From the NCBI RefSeq assembly GCF_013283195.1, contig NZ_JABEKT010000001.1, positions 3,173,473-3,237,472 on the forward strand: DNA of 64,000 nt, in the 5' to 3' direction. A program made the translations under genes and the position numbers. Under the pieces are notes generated by a model. That model worked only from the letters and a program-made list of their open reading frames with translations. It was not told the origin of the DNA and searched no databases. Source of the DNA: Ensifer adhaerens (lineage in GTDB: Bacteria; Pseudomonadota; Alphaproteobacteria; Rhizobiales; Rhizobiaceae). Shown in pieces: positions 18,765 to 27,159 of this stretch; the first letter of the stretch is position 1; each line of letters opens with the position of its first letter.

Positions 18765-20210
18765 TCAGCCGAGACCAGCTTCCTTCAGCTGGCGATCGAT
18801 GCTTTCGACGAGCTGGTCGAGACCTTCATCGACCGGCACCTGCTTGGCGACCATCTTCTGCAGCGTCGCCGCCCATTCGGTGGTGACGTCGAAAAACAGC
18901 GGCTGCGCGGTAAAGTGGATCTTCGCGCCCGGTGCGGAAATGTCGTGCATCTCCACATAACCCGGATAGCTCTTGTTCAGCCGCTCGCGGAAGATCTCGT
19001 CCTTCCAGACCGATGCGCGAACCGGGTTGACGAAGTCCATCTTGGTTGCGCCGAAGATGGCATGCTCGAGGCCGGTCGCCCACTGCAGAAAGTACCAGGT
19101 CGCGTCCTTGTCCTTGGCGAAGTTGGACATGGCAAGCGACCAGATCCAGATGTTCGGCGTCGGTGCGGAAGCCGCCGGATTGGCGGCGAACGGAGCGTAA
19201 GCCAGCTTGCCCGCCATCTTGTTGTCGCCGCCGTTCATGAAGTAGCCGAGAATGTCGGCATCGTAGATCATCGCCGAGGCTCCGGCGCCGAGATCGGTGC
19301 CGACCTGATACCAGGTGTAGGTCGACCAGTCCTTCGGCCCGCTTTCCTGGATCATCGACACCCATTTGGTGTGGAAGGCCTTGGATTCGGCAGTGTTCAT
19401 CGCCGCGGAAAGCTTGCCGTCAGCCGAGACGTTCAGGTCCTTCTGGCCGAAATTGGCGTAGCCAGACAGGAAGCCCGGATGGATCGTCGCCCACGAGCGC
19501 GAACCACGCACGCCGATGCCGTAGACGCCGCCACCAACATCCTTGGTGAGTTTCGCCGCAGCTGCGGAAAGCTCGTCGAGGTTCTTCGGAACGGCGACGC
19601 CGGCCTTGTCGAACATTTCCTGGTTGTATGAGAGGTTGTTCTGCTCATAGCCCCACGGAATGCACCATTGCTTGGCGTCTTCCGAACCGAGCGCGCCGCC
19701 CGGCTGGCCGTTCCAGGCGCAGGAGTTCTTCACGCCCGGCAGGAAGTCGTCCCAGGCATATTGCGGGTTGGTCTTGGTCGGATCCTTGATCCATTCGTTG
19801 AGGTCGGTGATCCAGCCGGCCGGGCCATAGGTCCAGGTCATGTAGGCGCCGGTCATGAAGGCGTCGTACTCGGTGGAACCCGAGGACAGCGCTGCCGTCA
19901 CCTTGTCGAAATAGACGTCTTCCGGGAACACGTCATAGGTAACTTCGATACCGGTCAGATCCTTGAAGGCCTGAAGGTTGGCAATCATCGCGTCGGCATA
20001 GGGATGCTTGTTCAAAAGCAGCTTCAGCGACTTTCCGGAATGCGCCTTCCAGTCGAAGTCGGCGGCCAGCGCCTGGGTCGACATCATGTTGAAGAGCGTA
20101 CCGGCGGTGCCGGCGGCAAGGCCCGCAGCACCGAGACCCTTGAGCATGCCGCGACGATCTACCTCTCCGCGCAGAAACGCGCTGATGAGGTCTTTCTCCT
20201 TCTCGTACAT
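18765..20210 (-). CDS. Polyol ABC importer substrate-binding protein
   Basis: 481 residues of the extracellular solute-binding family 1. A Tat-like leader is seen (Arg19-Arg20 in DRRGMLKGLGAAGLAAGTAG, cleavage probably after STQALA), so it is exported to the periplasm. The mature part has the bilobed-protein features KSLKLLLNKHPYADAMIANL and YDAFMTGAYMTWTYGP. The start at 20210 is preceded by GGAGGAGA; the reading frame stays open further upstream but has no ribosome site. As the first transport gene after eryD it is expected to bind erythritol or a related polyol. Confidence 0.9.
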   Translation of the reverse strand: MYEKEKDLISAFLRGEVDRRGMLKGLGAAGLAAGTAGTLFNMMSTQALAADFDWKAHSGKSLKLLLNKHPYADAMIANLQAFKDLTGIEVTYDVFPEDVYFDKVTAALSSGSTEYDAFMTGAYMTWTYGPAGWITDLNEWIKDPTKTNPQYAWDDFLPGVKNSCAWNGQPGGALGSEDAKQWCIPWGYEQNNLSYNQEMFDKAGVAVPKNLDELSAAAAKLTKDVGGGVYGIGVRGSRSWATIHPGFLSGYANFGQKDLNVSADGKLSAAMNTAESKAFHTKWVSMIQESGPKDWSTYTWYQVGTDLGAGASAMIYDADILGYFMNGGDNKMAGKLAYAPFAANPAASAPTPNIWIWSLAMSNFAKDKDATWYFLQWATGLEHAIFGATKMDFVNPVRASVWKDEIFRERLNKSYPGYVEMHDISAPGAKIHFTAQPLFFDVTTEWAATLQKMVAKQVPVDEGLDQLVESIDRQLKEAGLG

Positions 20211-20234
20211 AAGTCTTCTCCTCCGTTGCGGGTA

Positions 20235-20253
20235 TGATTGCATCATGCGATCA
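20235..20253. promoter_or_regulatory. Imperfect palindrome upstream of the transport genes
   Basis: TGATTGCATCATGCGATCA is symmetric except at one pair and the centre, and lies 25 bases before the start of the binding-protein gene in the 126-base gap after eryD. A regulator site or an internal promoter is plausible. It does not match the eryD-upstream dyad, so a different protein may bind. Confidence 0.4.
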
Positions 20254-20336
20254 CCGGCTACCCGACCGGTATTCCTCCCCTTGAGGCTTGAGAGCGACAC
20301 CTCTTCGCCCTCGCCCCTCGACGTGTCAGACACTCC

Positions 20337-21305
20337 TCATTTGACGTCGGCGGCGAGCGCCCGTGCCGTCTTTTCGTCGGTGATGAGCCCGCTCAACAGG
20401 CCGCTTCCAAGCACGGCGCGGATGGCCGGCGTCTTGATCTTGCCGCCGGCGACCGCCACCGTGCGACGATCCTTCAGGTCGTCGCGGCTGAGCGTGAAGG
20501 TGCGGTTCGACAGCGTCGTCTCGATCGGGCGGCCATCCTCATCGAAGAAGTGGCCGAGCAACTCGCCCTTGCCGCCGCCCCTTTGAATTTCCTCGATCTC
20601 GCTCATTTCGATCATGCCGGTCGAAACCAGCGACGCCTCACGCTCCGCCGTGCCGATGCCGACCATCAGCAGGTCTGCTGTCTTGGCGAGATCGAAGACC
20701 TCGCGCACGCCGCGCTGGCTGAAGAGCACATCGCGATCCTCGACCGTGTTGGCGAAGAACGGTACGGGCATGACATAGGCCTCGGCACCCGTGCGCTCGG
20801 CCAGCCGGTGGATCACGTCATGCGGGTTGGCCGAGAACTTACGGGTGAGCCCGCCGAGCAGTGAGACGAACCGGGTGTTGTTGCTGGTCGTTCGCGGCAG
20901 ATATTCGACGCACGCGGCAAGCGTACGGCCATGGCCTACGCCGACGAGCGCGGTCTCGCCGCGTTCGATCTCGCGCTTGAGGAACTGCGCGCCGGATATG
21001 CCGAGCGCCTTCAGCGGCAGGTCGTCCGCATCGAAATCCGGAACAACCTCGCAATAGTCGAGGCCGTAGCGCGCCGAGAGCTTCTGCTCCAGCTCGACAC
21101 ATTCCGACACTTCGCCGTCGATATAGACCTTCACCAGGCCTTCCTGGTTGGCCTTCATGATCAGGCGGTGGGCCTTGAGCGATGTCAGCCCCAGCCGTTT
21201 GGCGACCTCCGCCTGGGTTAGACCGCCGGCATAGTGCAGCCAAGCCGCCCGCGTCGCCATGCTGGTTTCGTCGTCGCGAAGGTTTGTACCGCCGATGATC
21301 GCCAT
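20337..21305 (-). CDS. eryD: SorC/DeoR-family regulator EryD
   Basis: About 322 residues with an N-terminal HTH (ATRAAWLHYAGGLTQAEVAKRLGLTSLKAHRLIMKANQEGLVKV) and a C-terminal SorC sugar-binding domain (VGVGHGRTLAACVEYLP, LLGGLTR, LMVGIGTAE, VAVAGGKIKTPAIRAVL). In Brucella EryD represses the ery operon and erythritol relieves this. Here it is the first gene of the long polyol operon. The ATG at 21305 with GTGGGAACG just upstream is preferred over GTG at 21314. A 28-base dyad lies 22 bases upstream and probably serves autoregulation. Confidence 0.9.
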   Translation of the reverse strand: MAIIGGTNLRDDETSMATRAAWLHYAGGLTQAEVAKRLGLTSLKAHRLIMKANQEGLVKVYIDGEVSECVELEQKLSARYGLDYCEVVPDFDADDLPLKALGISGAQFLKREIERGETALVGVGHGRTLAACVEYLPRTTSNNTRFVSLLGGLTRKFSANPHDVIHRLAERTGAEAYVMPVPFFANTVEDRDVLFSQRGVREVFDLAKTADLLMVGIGTAEREASLVSTGMIEMSEIEEIQRGGGKGELLGHFFDEDGRPIETTLSNRTFTLSRDDLKDRRTVAVAGGKIKTPAIRAVLGSGLLSGLITDEKTARALAADVK

Positions 21306-21326
21306 CGTTCCCACCCGATTTTATGT

Positions 21327-21354
21327 TGCAGTGCCCGATATTTTTTGCACTGCA
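21327..21354. promoter_or_regulatory. Candidate EryD operator
   Basis: TGCAGTGC (21327-21334) and GCACTGCA (21347-21354) form a perfect 8-bp inverted repeat with a 12-base AT-rich spacer, immediately upstream of eryD. Spaced long dyads are typical of SorC-family regulators. Overlapping it, GATATTTTT occurs twice 19 bases apart (21337 and 21356). Confidence 0.6.
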
Positions 21355-21373
21355 TGATATTTTTATCTCGTTG

Positions 21374-21389
21374 ATGAAAGAAATTTCAT
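21374..21389. promoter_or_regulatory. Second palindrome upstream of eryD
   Basis: ATGAAA-GAAA-TTTCAT is a perfect 6-bp inverted repeat in the AT-rich stretch upstream of the candidate EryD operator, in what should be the promoter region of the polyol operon. It may bind a second regulator such as EryR or a global carbon regulator. The remainder of the eryD-LuxR gap holds only a family 2 repeat. Confidence 0.4.
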
Positions 21390-21660
21390 GTCGTGAAAAA
21401 AATGTCAAGCGAGAACGCGCAAGCGGCAATCACGGTTTGTGGATCGGTGGGAGCAATGGGGAGTAAGACTGGTTAGATGCGGGGGTCAGGAGGCCAAGAG
21501 GCGAAGCCAAATGGTGGCGGTAACGGCGCAAAACCGTACGCAAGACTTGAATACATCGATCGTCGGCGAAAGCAGTGCCAATGCGTATCGACGATAGGAA
21601 TGGCGGCTACACTGCTGGCACGAGCGGGCCGCCCGCTGCGGAAACGGACGAAGGCCAAAT

Positions 21661-21780
21661 CCTCCTTATTCCTGTGCCCGTCACAGGAATCCAGTTAGCC
21701 CAAGTCTTTGGGCTGAAAGGTCTTTTGGCCCTACATACTCCGGGCCGCTGGATCCCCTGCCACGAGGGCGAGGATGAGGG
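21661..21780. repeat. Family 2 MITE-like repeat, copy a
   Basis: The left end has CCTGTG-CCCGT-CACAGG followed by AATCCAG (21667-21695); the right end is a degenerate inverted copy, CTGGATCCCCTGCCACGAG then GATGAGGG (21748-21780). The 50-base core differs from that of the other copies at 28.0 and 42.5 kb. Ends are related; cores are not. Confidence 0.65.
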
Positions 21781-21869
21781 AGAGTGGGATGCGCCGCACC
21801 TCAATCAAGGCACTCTCAGCAGTTCGTCAGCGCGCTGGTCGACCAAAACGCCGGTTTGCCGCCGCGCCC

Positions 21870-22673
21870 CTACTGGCCGAGATTGCGCAGATAGAGCGAG
21901 AGAAGCTGCGTCTGCGAGGAGATGCCGAGCTTGCGGTAAACATTGCGGCGGTGAACCTTGACGGTCCCGGTCGAGATGCCGAGCTTCAGCCCGATCGATT
22001 CCGACGAATGCCCCTGCAGCACCAGTTCGATGATCGAGGATTCGCGCTCGGTCAGATTGAGATGTTGCCAGACGCCGTCGGCCGGTGGATGCGTGGACTT
22101 CCGGCGGCTGCGCCCGGTCTTTGCCAGCGCCGCATCGAACCGGCGCCCGAGATCGGCCCAATGGTGGCGCACGAGTGCCGAGACCAGCGGCTCGGCCTTC
22201 TTCAACAGGGCGAATTCTGCAGGACTGAAGGCCCCGGTCGCCTCGCGCCGCATCAGCGACAGCACGACGGTGATCTCGTCGCTGATCGGCACGAAGAAGC
22301 CGACCTCCTCCGCCAGGCCGGTCTGCACGTAGTAGGTCCGGTAATACTCGCTGGAGAAGAACCGGTCCGGCGCCCGCTCCCGCATGCGCCAGACGCCCGG
22401 CTTACCCTCGCAGGCCGCGTGGTAGAACGGGTCGAGCAGATAGGGGCCGGCCTGGTAGAGGCTGACGAACAGCACATGATCCCTGGCATTGAAGGTGCTG
22501 TAGAGGTCGATCGGTCGATCCTTGCCGCGATAGGCAAACACGACCACGTAGTCGAATGTCATCAGCGTCGACATCAATTGCCGATAGGTCGAGCCCACGG
22601 CCTCGTCATCCATCGCCGCCCCGTCGACCATAGGCGCCAAGACCTGAAACAACCCCTCGAGATCGATACCCAA
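21870..22673 (-). CDS. LuxR-family transcriptional regulator
   Basis: 267 residues. The C-terminal 65 residues are a clear LuxR/FixJ HTH (LNLTERESSIIELVLQGHSS, ESIGLKLGISTGTVKVHRRN, VYRKLGISSQ). The N-terminal 190 residues (YVVVFAYRGKDRPIDLYSTF, FYHAACEGKPGVWRMRERAP) resemble a small-molecule sensing fold but not a response-regulator receiver or a known acyl-homoserine-lactone domain. It is divergent from a polyamine-type ABC importer operon and is the likely regulator of it. The ligand is unknown. Confidence 0.85.
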   Translation of the reverse strand: MGIDLEGLFQVLAPMVDGAAMDDEAVGSTYRQLMSTLMTFDYVVVFAYRGKDRPIDLYSTFNARDHVLFVSLYQAGPYLLDPFYHAACEGKPGVWRMRERAPDRFFSSEYYRTYYVQTGLAEEVGFFVPISDEITVVLSLMRREATGAFSPAEFALLKKAEPLVSALVRHHWADLGRRFDAALAKTGRSRRKSTHPPADGVWQHLNLTERESSIIELVLQGHSSESIGLKLGISTGTVKVHRRNVYRKLGISSQTQLLSLYLRNLGQ

Positions 22674-22703
22674 ACCGCTCTCCCGCCGATCCGGCCCTGT
22701 TTA

Positions 22704-22758
22704 GGGGTATACTCCTCCCACAAGCCATTCTGAGTGAAAATACCTCTCTCGGGGTATA
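22704..22758. promoter_or_regulatory. Repeated GGGGTATA boxes in the LuxR/ABC divergent region
   Basis: GGGGTATAC (22704-22712) and GGGGTATATACC (22751-22762) are direct copies 47 bases apart, and the second also faces ATACC at 22740 as an inverted repeat. They lie between the two divergent start codons, where the LuxR protein would be expected to bind. Confidence 0.4.
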
Positions 22759-22859
22759 TACCGGCACCGTGCGCTTTGACTAGGCTGCCTATCAATGACG
22801 GTGGAACGCGAGGGCATCTGCGCCTTGGCGGTATCCGACAACAACCGCAGGGAACAGAC

Positions 22860-23948
22860 GTGACATCCGCTTCGACGAACGACATCGAGTTCCGTTCGGT
22901 CGCCAAACGCTATGGCAGCGTGACCGCCGTTTCGGACATCAACTTCGCGGTGCCCAAGGGCGCCTTCATGGCGCTGCTCGGCCCATCCGGCTGCGGCAAG
23001 ACCACCTGCCTGCGCATGATCGGCGGTTTCGAGCAGCCGAGCGAAGGCACCGTCTACATCAGCGGCGAGGCGATGAACGGCGTTGCCGCCTACCGGCGCC
23101 CGGTCAACATGGTGTTCCAGCAATATGCGCTGTTTCCCCATCTCGACGTCGAGCAGAACGTCTCCTACGGCCTGAGGCAGATGCGGCCGCGCATTGCGGG
23201 CGCCGAGATTACGCGCCGCGCCCAGGAGGCGCTGGAGATGGTCCGCCTCGGCGGCTTCGGCAAACGCCGGATTCATGAAATGTCCGGCGGCCAGCAGCAG
23301 CGCGTGGCGCTTGCCCGCGCCATCGTCAACAAGCCGAAGGTGCTCCTGCTCGATGAGCCGCTGGCAGCGCTCGACAAGAAGCTGCGCACCGCCATGCAGA
23401 TCGAGTTGCAGACCCTGCAGCGCGAACTCGGCATCACCTTCGTGCTCGTCACCCACGACCAGGAGGAAGCGCTGTCGATGAGCGACTTCGTCTGCGTCAT
23501 GAATGCCGGCCGTATCGTCCAGGTCGGGCCGCCGCAGGAGATATACGACCGCCCGGCAAGCCTGTTCGTCGCCGATTTCGTCGGCAAGACTAACCGGATC
23601 GCTGCCACCGTCGACAACGGTGGCGCCTCGCTCGTCTTTGCCGATGGCACCCGGATTGCATCACCCGCCACGGCGACGCCGAGCGCCGGTTCAGCCATGG
23701 TCGCCCTGCGCCCGGAAGCAATCAGCCTGAAACGCAACGGCGCGGCAGGCACCGCTGCCCTCTCCGGCACCGTCACGCACCGCATTTTCCTCGGATCGTC
23801 GGTCGAATATTCCGTCGACGTCGACGGCCTCGGTGATTTCCTCGTTACCGCCGATCGCAGGGCGCTCGGCGACAGCGATCTCGTCGAACCTGGCGACAAG
23901 GTCGGGCTCGCCTTCGATCCCAACGCGCTTCACGTCTTTCCGGCCTGA
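22860..23948 (+). CDS. ABC transporter ATP-binding protein, PotA type
   Basis: 362 residues. Walker A GPSGCGKT (41-48), Q-loop VFQQYALFP, signature MSGGQQQR, Walker B LLLLDEP and H-loop VTHDQEEA are intact, followed by a TOBE domain (ALRPEAISL, HRIFLGSSVEYSV). This is the spermidine/putrescine/opine importer group. I choose GTG at 22860 with AGGGA eight bases before; the frame is open further upstream through the divergent promoter, which is unlikely to be coding. First gene of an importer operon with binding protein, two permeases and an SDR; a quaternary amine such as ergothioneine is a possible substrate given the neighbours. Confidence 0.9.
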   Translation: MTSASTNDIEFRSVAKRYGSVTAVSDINFAVPKGAFMALLGPSGCGKTTCLRMIGGFEQPSEGTVYISGEAMNGVAAYRRPVNMVFQQYALFPHLDVEQNVSYGLRQMRPRIAGAEITRRAQEALEMVRLGGFGKRRIHEMSGGQQQRVALARAIVNKPKVLLLDEPLAALDKKLRTAMQIELQTLQRELGITFVLVTHDQEEALSMSDFVCVMNAGRIVQVGPPQEIYDRPASLFVADFVGKTNRIAATVDNGGASLVFADGTRIASPATATPSAGSAMVALRPEAISLKRNGAAGTAALSGTVTHRIFLGSSVEYSVDVDGLGDFLVTADRRALGDSDLVEPGDKVGLAFDPNALHVFPA

Positions 23949-24013
23949 AATCTCTTCCCGGCCAAAACGGCCGGGACCTTGCATGAACGTCAAACAATAA
24001 AGGGAACAGCGTC

Positions 24014-25174
24014 ATGACCAAATGGTACAGAGAAAATGCCCCGATCACCGCCGAGCAGCTTGCCGACGAGTTGATGCGCCTGAAGCGCGGCTCGGTCACC
24101 CGCCGTCATTTCCTCGGCGTTACCGGCCTTGGCCTTGCAACCGCAGTGCTGGCGCGCCAGCCGGGCCTGTTCTCCTCGACCGCTTTCGCGCAGGATCTCG
24201 GCACCCAGATGTCGATCGCCACCTGGCCGAACTACCATGACCCCGCCACCTTCGAGGCGTTTCAGGCCGCAACCGGCGTTGCCGTCGAGGTCAACGTCTT
24301 CGGCTCGAACGAGGAGATGCTCGCCAAGCTCCAGGCCGGCGGCACCGGCTGGGACCTGTTCGTGCCAACCAACTACACGATCTCCACCTATGTGAAGCTC
24401 GGCCTCATCGACGAACTCGATCTCTCCAAGCTGCCCAACTACGACGCAGCGACCGAGACCGCGCGCTTCACCAACGAGGGCGTCGTCGACGGCAAGACCT
24501 ATGCCGTGCCGAAGAACTGGGGCACCACCGGCATTGCGCTCAACTCGACCAAGATCAAGACCCCGATCGCCAGCTGGAAGGACTTCTTCGAGGTGGCCAT
24601 GACCGAGGCTGACGGCCGCGCCATGGTGCACGACTACCAGTTGACCACCATCGGCAACGCGCTGGTATCGCTCGGCTATTCCTTCAACTCGACCAAGCCG
24701 GACGAACTCGCCAAGGCCGAGGAACTCTTGATCAAGGTGAAGCCGCATCTCTACGCCATCAACAGCGATTACCAGCCGTCGATGCGCGCGACCGATGCCT
24801 GGATGACCATGTGCTGGACCAACGACGGCGCGCAGCTCAACCGCGACATGCCGGAAATCCAGTTCGTGCTCGGCAAGGACGGCGGCGAGATCTGGTCGGA
24901 TTTCTACGCGATCCCGAAGAGTGCCGCCAACAAGGCGGCCGGCTATGCGCTGCTCAACTATCTGATGAAGCCGGAAAACGCCGTCAAGGAACACATCGCC
25001 AACGGCGCGCCCACCACCGACAGCCGTGTGCTGAAGCTGCTTCCGGCTGATGTTACCGGCAACAAGATCGTCTATCCGGACGAAGCTTCGCTGACGCCGC
25101 TCGAGTTCGGCGCCGCCGTGACGCTGACCGATCCGGGCCGCGCCGAACTGATGGCGCGGTTCAAGTCGGCTTGA
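24014..25174 (+). CDS. Polyamine-type ABC importer substrate-binding protein, Tat-exported
   Basis: 386 residues of the PotD/PotF-like solute-binding family. A twin-arginine leader is present (VTRRHFLGVTGLGLATAVLA, Arg30-Arg31), with cleavage probably after AFA near residue 60. The mature protein starts with LGTQMSIATWPNYHDPATFEAFQ and includes GWDLFVPTNYTISTYVKLGLIDELD, typical of polyamine binders. Start ATG at 24014 has AAAGGGAA upstream. It lies 65 bases after the ATPase gene in the operon. Confidence 0.9.
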   Translation: MTKWYRENAPITAEQLADELMRLKRGSVTRRHFLGVTGLGLATAVLARQPGLFSSTAFAQDLGTQMSIATWPNYHDPATFEAFQAATGVAVEVNVFGSNEEMLAKLQAGGTGWDLFVPTNYTISTYVKLGLIDELDLSKLPNYDAATETARFTNEGVVDGKTYAVPKNWGTTGIALNSTKIKTPIASWKDFFEVAMTEADGRAMVHDYQLTTIGNALVSLGYSFNSTKPDELAKAEELLIKVKPHLYAINSDYQPSMRATDAWMTMCWTNDGAQLNRDMPEIQFVLGKDGGEIWSDFYAIPKSAANKAAGYALLNYLMKPENAVKEHIANGAPTTDSRVLKLLPADVTGNKIVYPDEASLTPLEFGAAVTLTDPGRAELMARFKSA

Positions 25175-25220
25175 TCAGCGCCCGGACCGTACTGTCCTCA
25201 CTTGCGTCGAGAGGGAAGCG

Positions 25221-25387
25221 CCCCTCATCCGCCTGCCGGCACCTTCTCCCCGTTCTGACGGGGAGAAGGGACAAGTGGCGGGCTCACCGCTCCCCTTCCC
25301 GCTGTTCATGCGTGGGACCGGGCGAGCGCCACGAGTCTCCTTCCCCCCGCCTGCGGGGAGAAGGTGGCCGGCAGGCCGGATGAGGGG
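25221..25387. repeat. Family 1 palindromic repeat pair inside the importer operon
   Basis: CCCCTCATCCGCCTGCCGGC plus a TTCTCCCC-n-GGGGAGAA hairpin (25221-25270) is followed by the same module inverted (25337-25387, ending GGCCGGATGAGGGG). The two copies could pair over the whole 167 bases. It fills most of the 287 bases between the binding-protein and permease genes; no gene is seen here. Confidence 0.8.
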
Positions 25388-25461
25388 CTTCCCTCACCGT
25401 GTGGATGAGGGGGCTCCCTCGCTGCGCCGATGGGCCCGAAAACACGACTGAACGCGAACGG

Positions 25462-26337
25462 ATGAGTTTTATGCCTGTGGCAACGAACACGAAGAGAAAC
25501 CTGGTGACGGCGGCGCTGGTGGCGCCGGCGGCGGCATGGCTGATGATCTTTCTCGTGCTGCCGTTCATCGCCATGCTGGTCTTCGCCTTTGGCGAACGCG
25601 CGCCGGAAGGCGGCTATCAGGCAGCCTTCACCTTCGCCCAGTTTGCAAGACTGCCGACGCGGGCGGCCGCCTTCTGGAACACTATGGTGCTGGCGCCGGT
25701 CGGTGCGCTCGTCTGCCTGCTGGTCGCCTATCCAGTCGCCTATTACCTCGCCGTCAAGGCCAACCCGCGCTACCGGCTGATCCTCGTGTCGCTGGTGGTC
25801 GTGCCCTTCTGGACGAGCCTGCTCGTGCGCACCTATGCCTGGATGTACATCCTCGGCTCGCGCGGCATCCCGAACCTCCTGTCGATGATCGGCCTTGAGG
25901 ATGTGCGGCTGTTGAATACGCCCGGCGCCGTGCTGCTCGGCATCGTCTATGGCTATCTGCCGCTGATGATCATGCCGATCTATGTCAGTCTCGAAAAGCT
26001 CGATCGCCGACTGCTCGAAGCCTCCGCCGATCTCGGCGCCAAACCGGTTTCGACGTTCTTCGGCGTCACTCTGCCCTTGTCGCTACCGGGCGTGATGACC
26101 GGCGTCGCGCTCGTCACCATCCTGCTGCTTGGTGAATACCTGATCCCGCAATTGCTTGGCGGCGGCAAGGTGTTCTTCATCGGCAATGCGCTGGTCGATC
26201 TCTTCCTGCAATCGCGAAACTGGCCCTTCGGCTCGGCGATCGCCGTAACGCTGGTGGCCGTGGTCGTGGTGATCTTGATGGTGGCGATGCGCATCGCCTT
26301 CAGGGTCGCCGGTACAAGACAAGTGGATCTCGTCTGA
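25462..26337 (+). CDS. ABC importer permease, PotB type
   Basis: 291 residues with six predicted transmembrane segments (first VTAALVAPAAAWLMIFLVLP). The EAA loop is LEASADLGAKPVSTFFGVTLP followed by LSLPGVMTG, as in PotB-like permeases. The start is either ATG at 25462 or ATG at 25471; the latter has GGATGAG close upstream. It overlaps the next permease gene at TGATG. It is separated from the binding-protein gene by an inverted pair of palindromic repeats that could affect transcript processing. Confidence 0.9.
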   Translation: MSFMPVATNTKRNLVTAALVAPAAAWLMIFLVLPFIAMLVFAFGERAPEGGYQAAFTFAQFARLPTRAAAFWNTMVLAPVGALVCLLVAYPVAYYLAVKANPRYRLILVSLVVVPFWTSLLVRTYAWMYILGSRGIPNLLSMIGLEDVRLLNTPGAVLLGIVYGYLPLMIMPIYVSLEKLDRRLLEASADLGAKPVSTFFGVTLPLSLPGVMTGVALVTILLLGEYLIPQLLGGGKVFFIGNALVDLFLQSRNWPFGSAIAVTLVAVVVVILMVAMRIAFRVAGTRQVDLV

Positions 26338-27155
26338 TGCGCGCCTTCATCTCCTCGGTCTACATCTTCCTCTACGCGCCGATCGCACTGGTCGTCTTGT
26401 TCTCGTTCAATGCCGGACGCAGCGCCAGCGAGTTCACCGGGTTTTCGACCGCCTGGTACGGCAAGGCGCTCGGCAATACCTTCCTGGTCTCGGCGCTGCA
26501 GAACAGCCTGATGATCGCGTTCACCAGTGCGACCCTTGCCGCGATCTTCGGCACCATGGCCGCCCTCGGCATGGAGCGGCTGGCGCCGCGCAACCGGGCG
26601 ATCTTCGATGCGCTCTTTGCCGCGGCAATCGTCGTGCCGGGCGTCGTCATCGGCATCGCCACGCTGGTTGCCCTCGTTGCGGTCTTCTCCTTCGTCAACC
26701 CGGCGCTCGCCACGATCTGGCCGGGCGAGCAGCCGCCGCAACTCGGGCTCGGCTATGGCTCGATCATCGCCGCGCACGGGCTGTTTTCGATGGCGCTCGT
26801 CACCATGATCGTCAAAGCCCGCATCGCCAGCCTCGGACGCGATATCGTCGAAGCCTCCAGCGATCTCTATGCGACACCGCTGACCACCTTCCGGCTGATC
26901 GTGCTGCCGCAGATCCTGCCGTCGATCCTCGCCGGCTTCCTGCTCGCCTTCACCTTCTCCTTCGACGATTTCATCATCGCCTTCTTCGTCGCCGGCTCGA
27001 AGACGACCTTGCCGATCTACGTCTTCGCCTCGATCCGCCGCGGCGTGACGCCGGAGATCAACGCGATCGCGACGCTCGTCCTCGTCGCCTCGCTGCTCCT
27101 GATCCTGACCGCCCGCATCCTGATGCGGGATAAAAAACCGAAATCCGGGGAGTGA
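26337..27155 (+). CDS. ABC importer permease, PotC type
   Basis: 272 residues with six hydrophobic segments beginning VYIFLYAPIALVVLFSFNAG, the PotC-type start. The EAA loop is VEASSDLYATPLTTFRLIVLP, and FSFDDFIIAFFVAGSKTTLP is another PotC hallmark. It forms the inner-membrane channel with the preceding permease; their reading frames overlap by one base, so translation is coupled. The SDR gene follows by four bases. Confidence 0.92.
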   Translation: MRAFISSVYIFLYAPIALVVLFSFNAGRSASEFTGFSTAWYGKALGNTFLVSALQNSLMIAFTSATLAAIFGTMAALGMERLAPRNRAIFDALFAAAIVVPGVVIGIATLVALVAVFSFVNPALATIWPGEQPPQLGLGYGSIIAAHGLFSMALVTMIVKARIASLGRDIVEASSDLYATPLTTFRLIVLPQILPSILAGFLLAFTFSFDDFIIAFFVAGSKTTLPIYVFASIRRGVTPEINAIATLVLVASLLLILTARILMRDKKPKSGE

Positions 27156-27159
27156 ACAG

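Noticed and set aside
21661..21780. Family 2 repeat as the remains of an insertion sequence
   Set aside because: No transposase frame, even broken, was found in any copy; cores are under 100 bases and unrelated.
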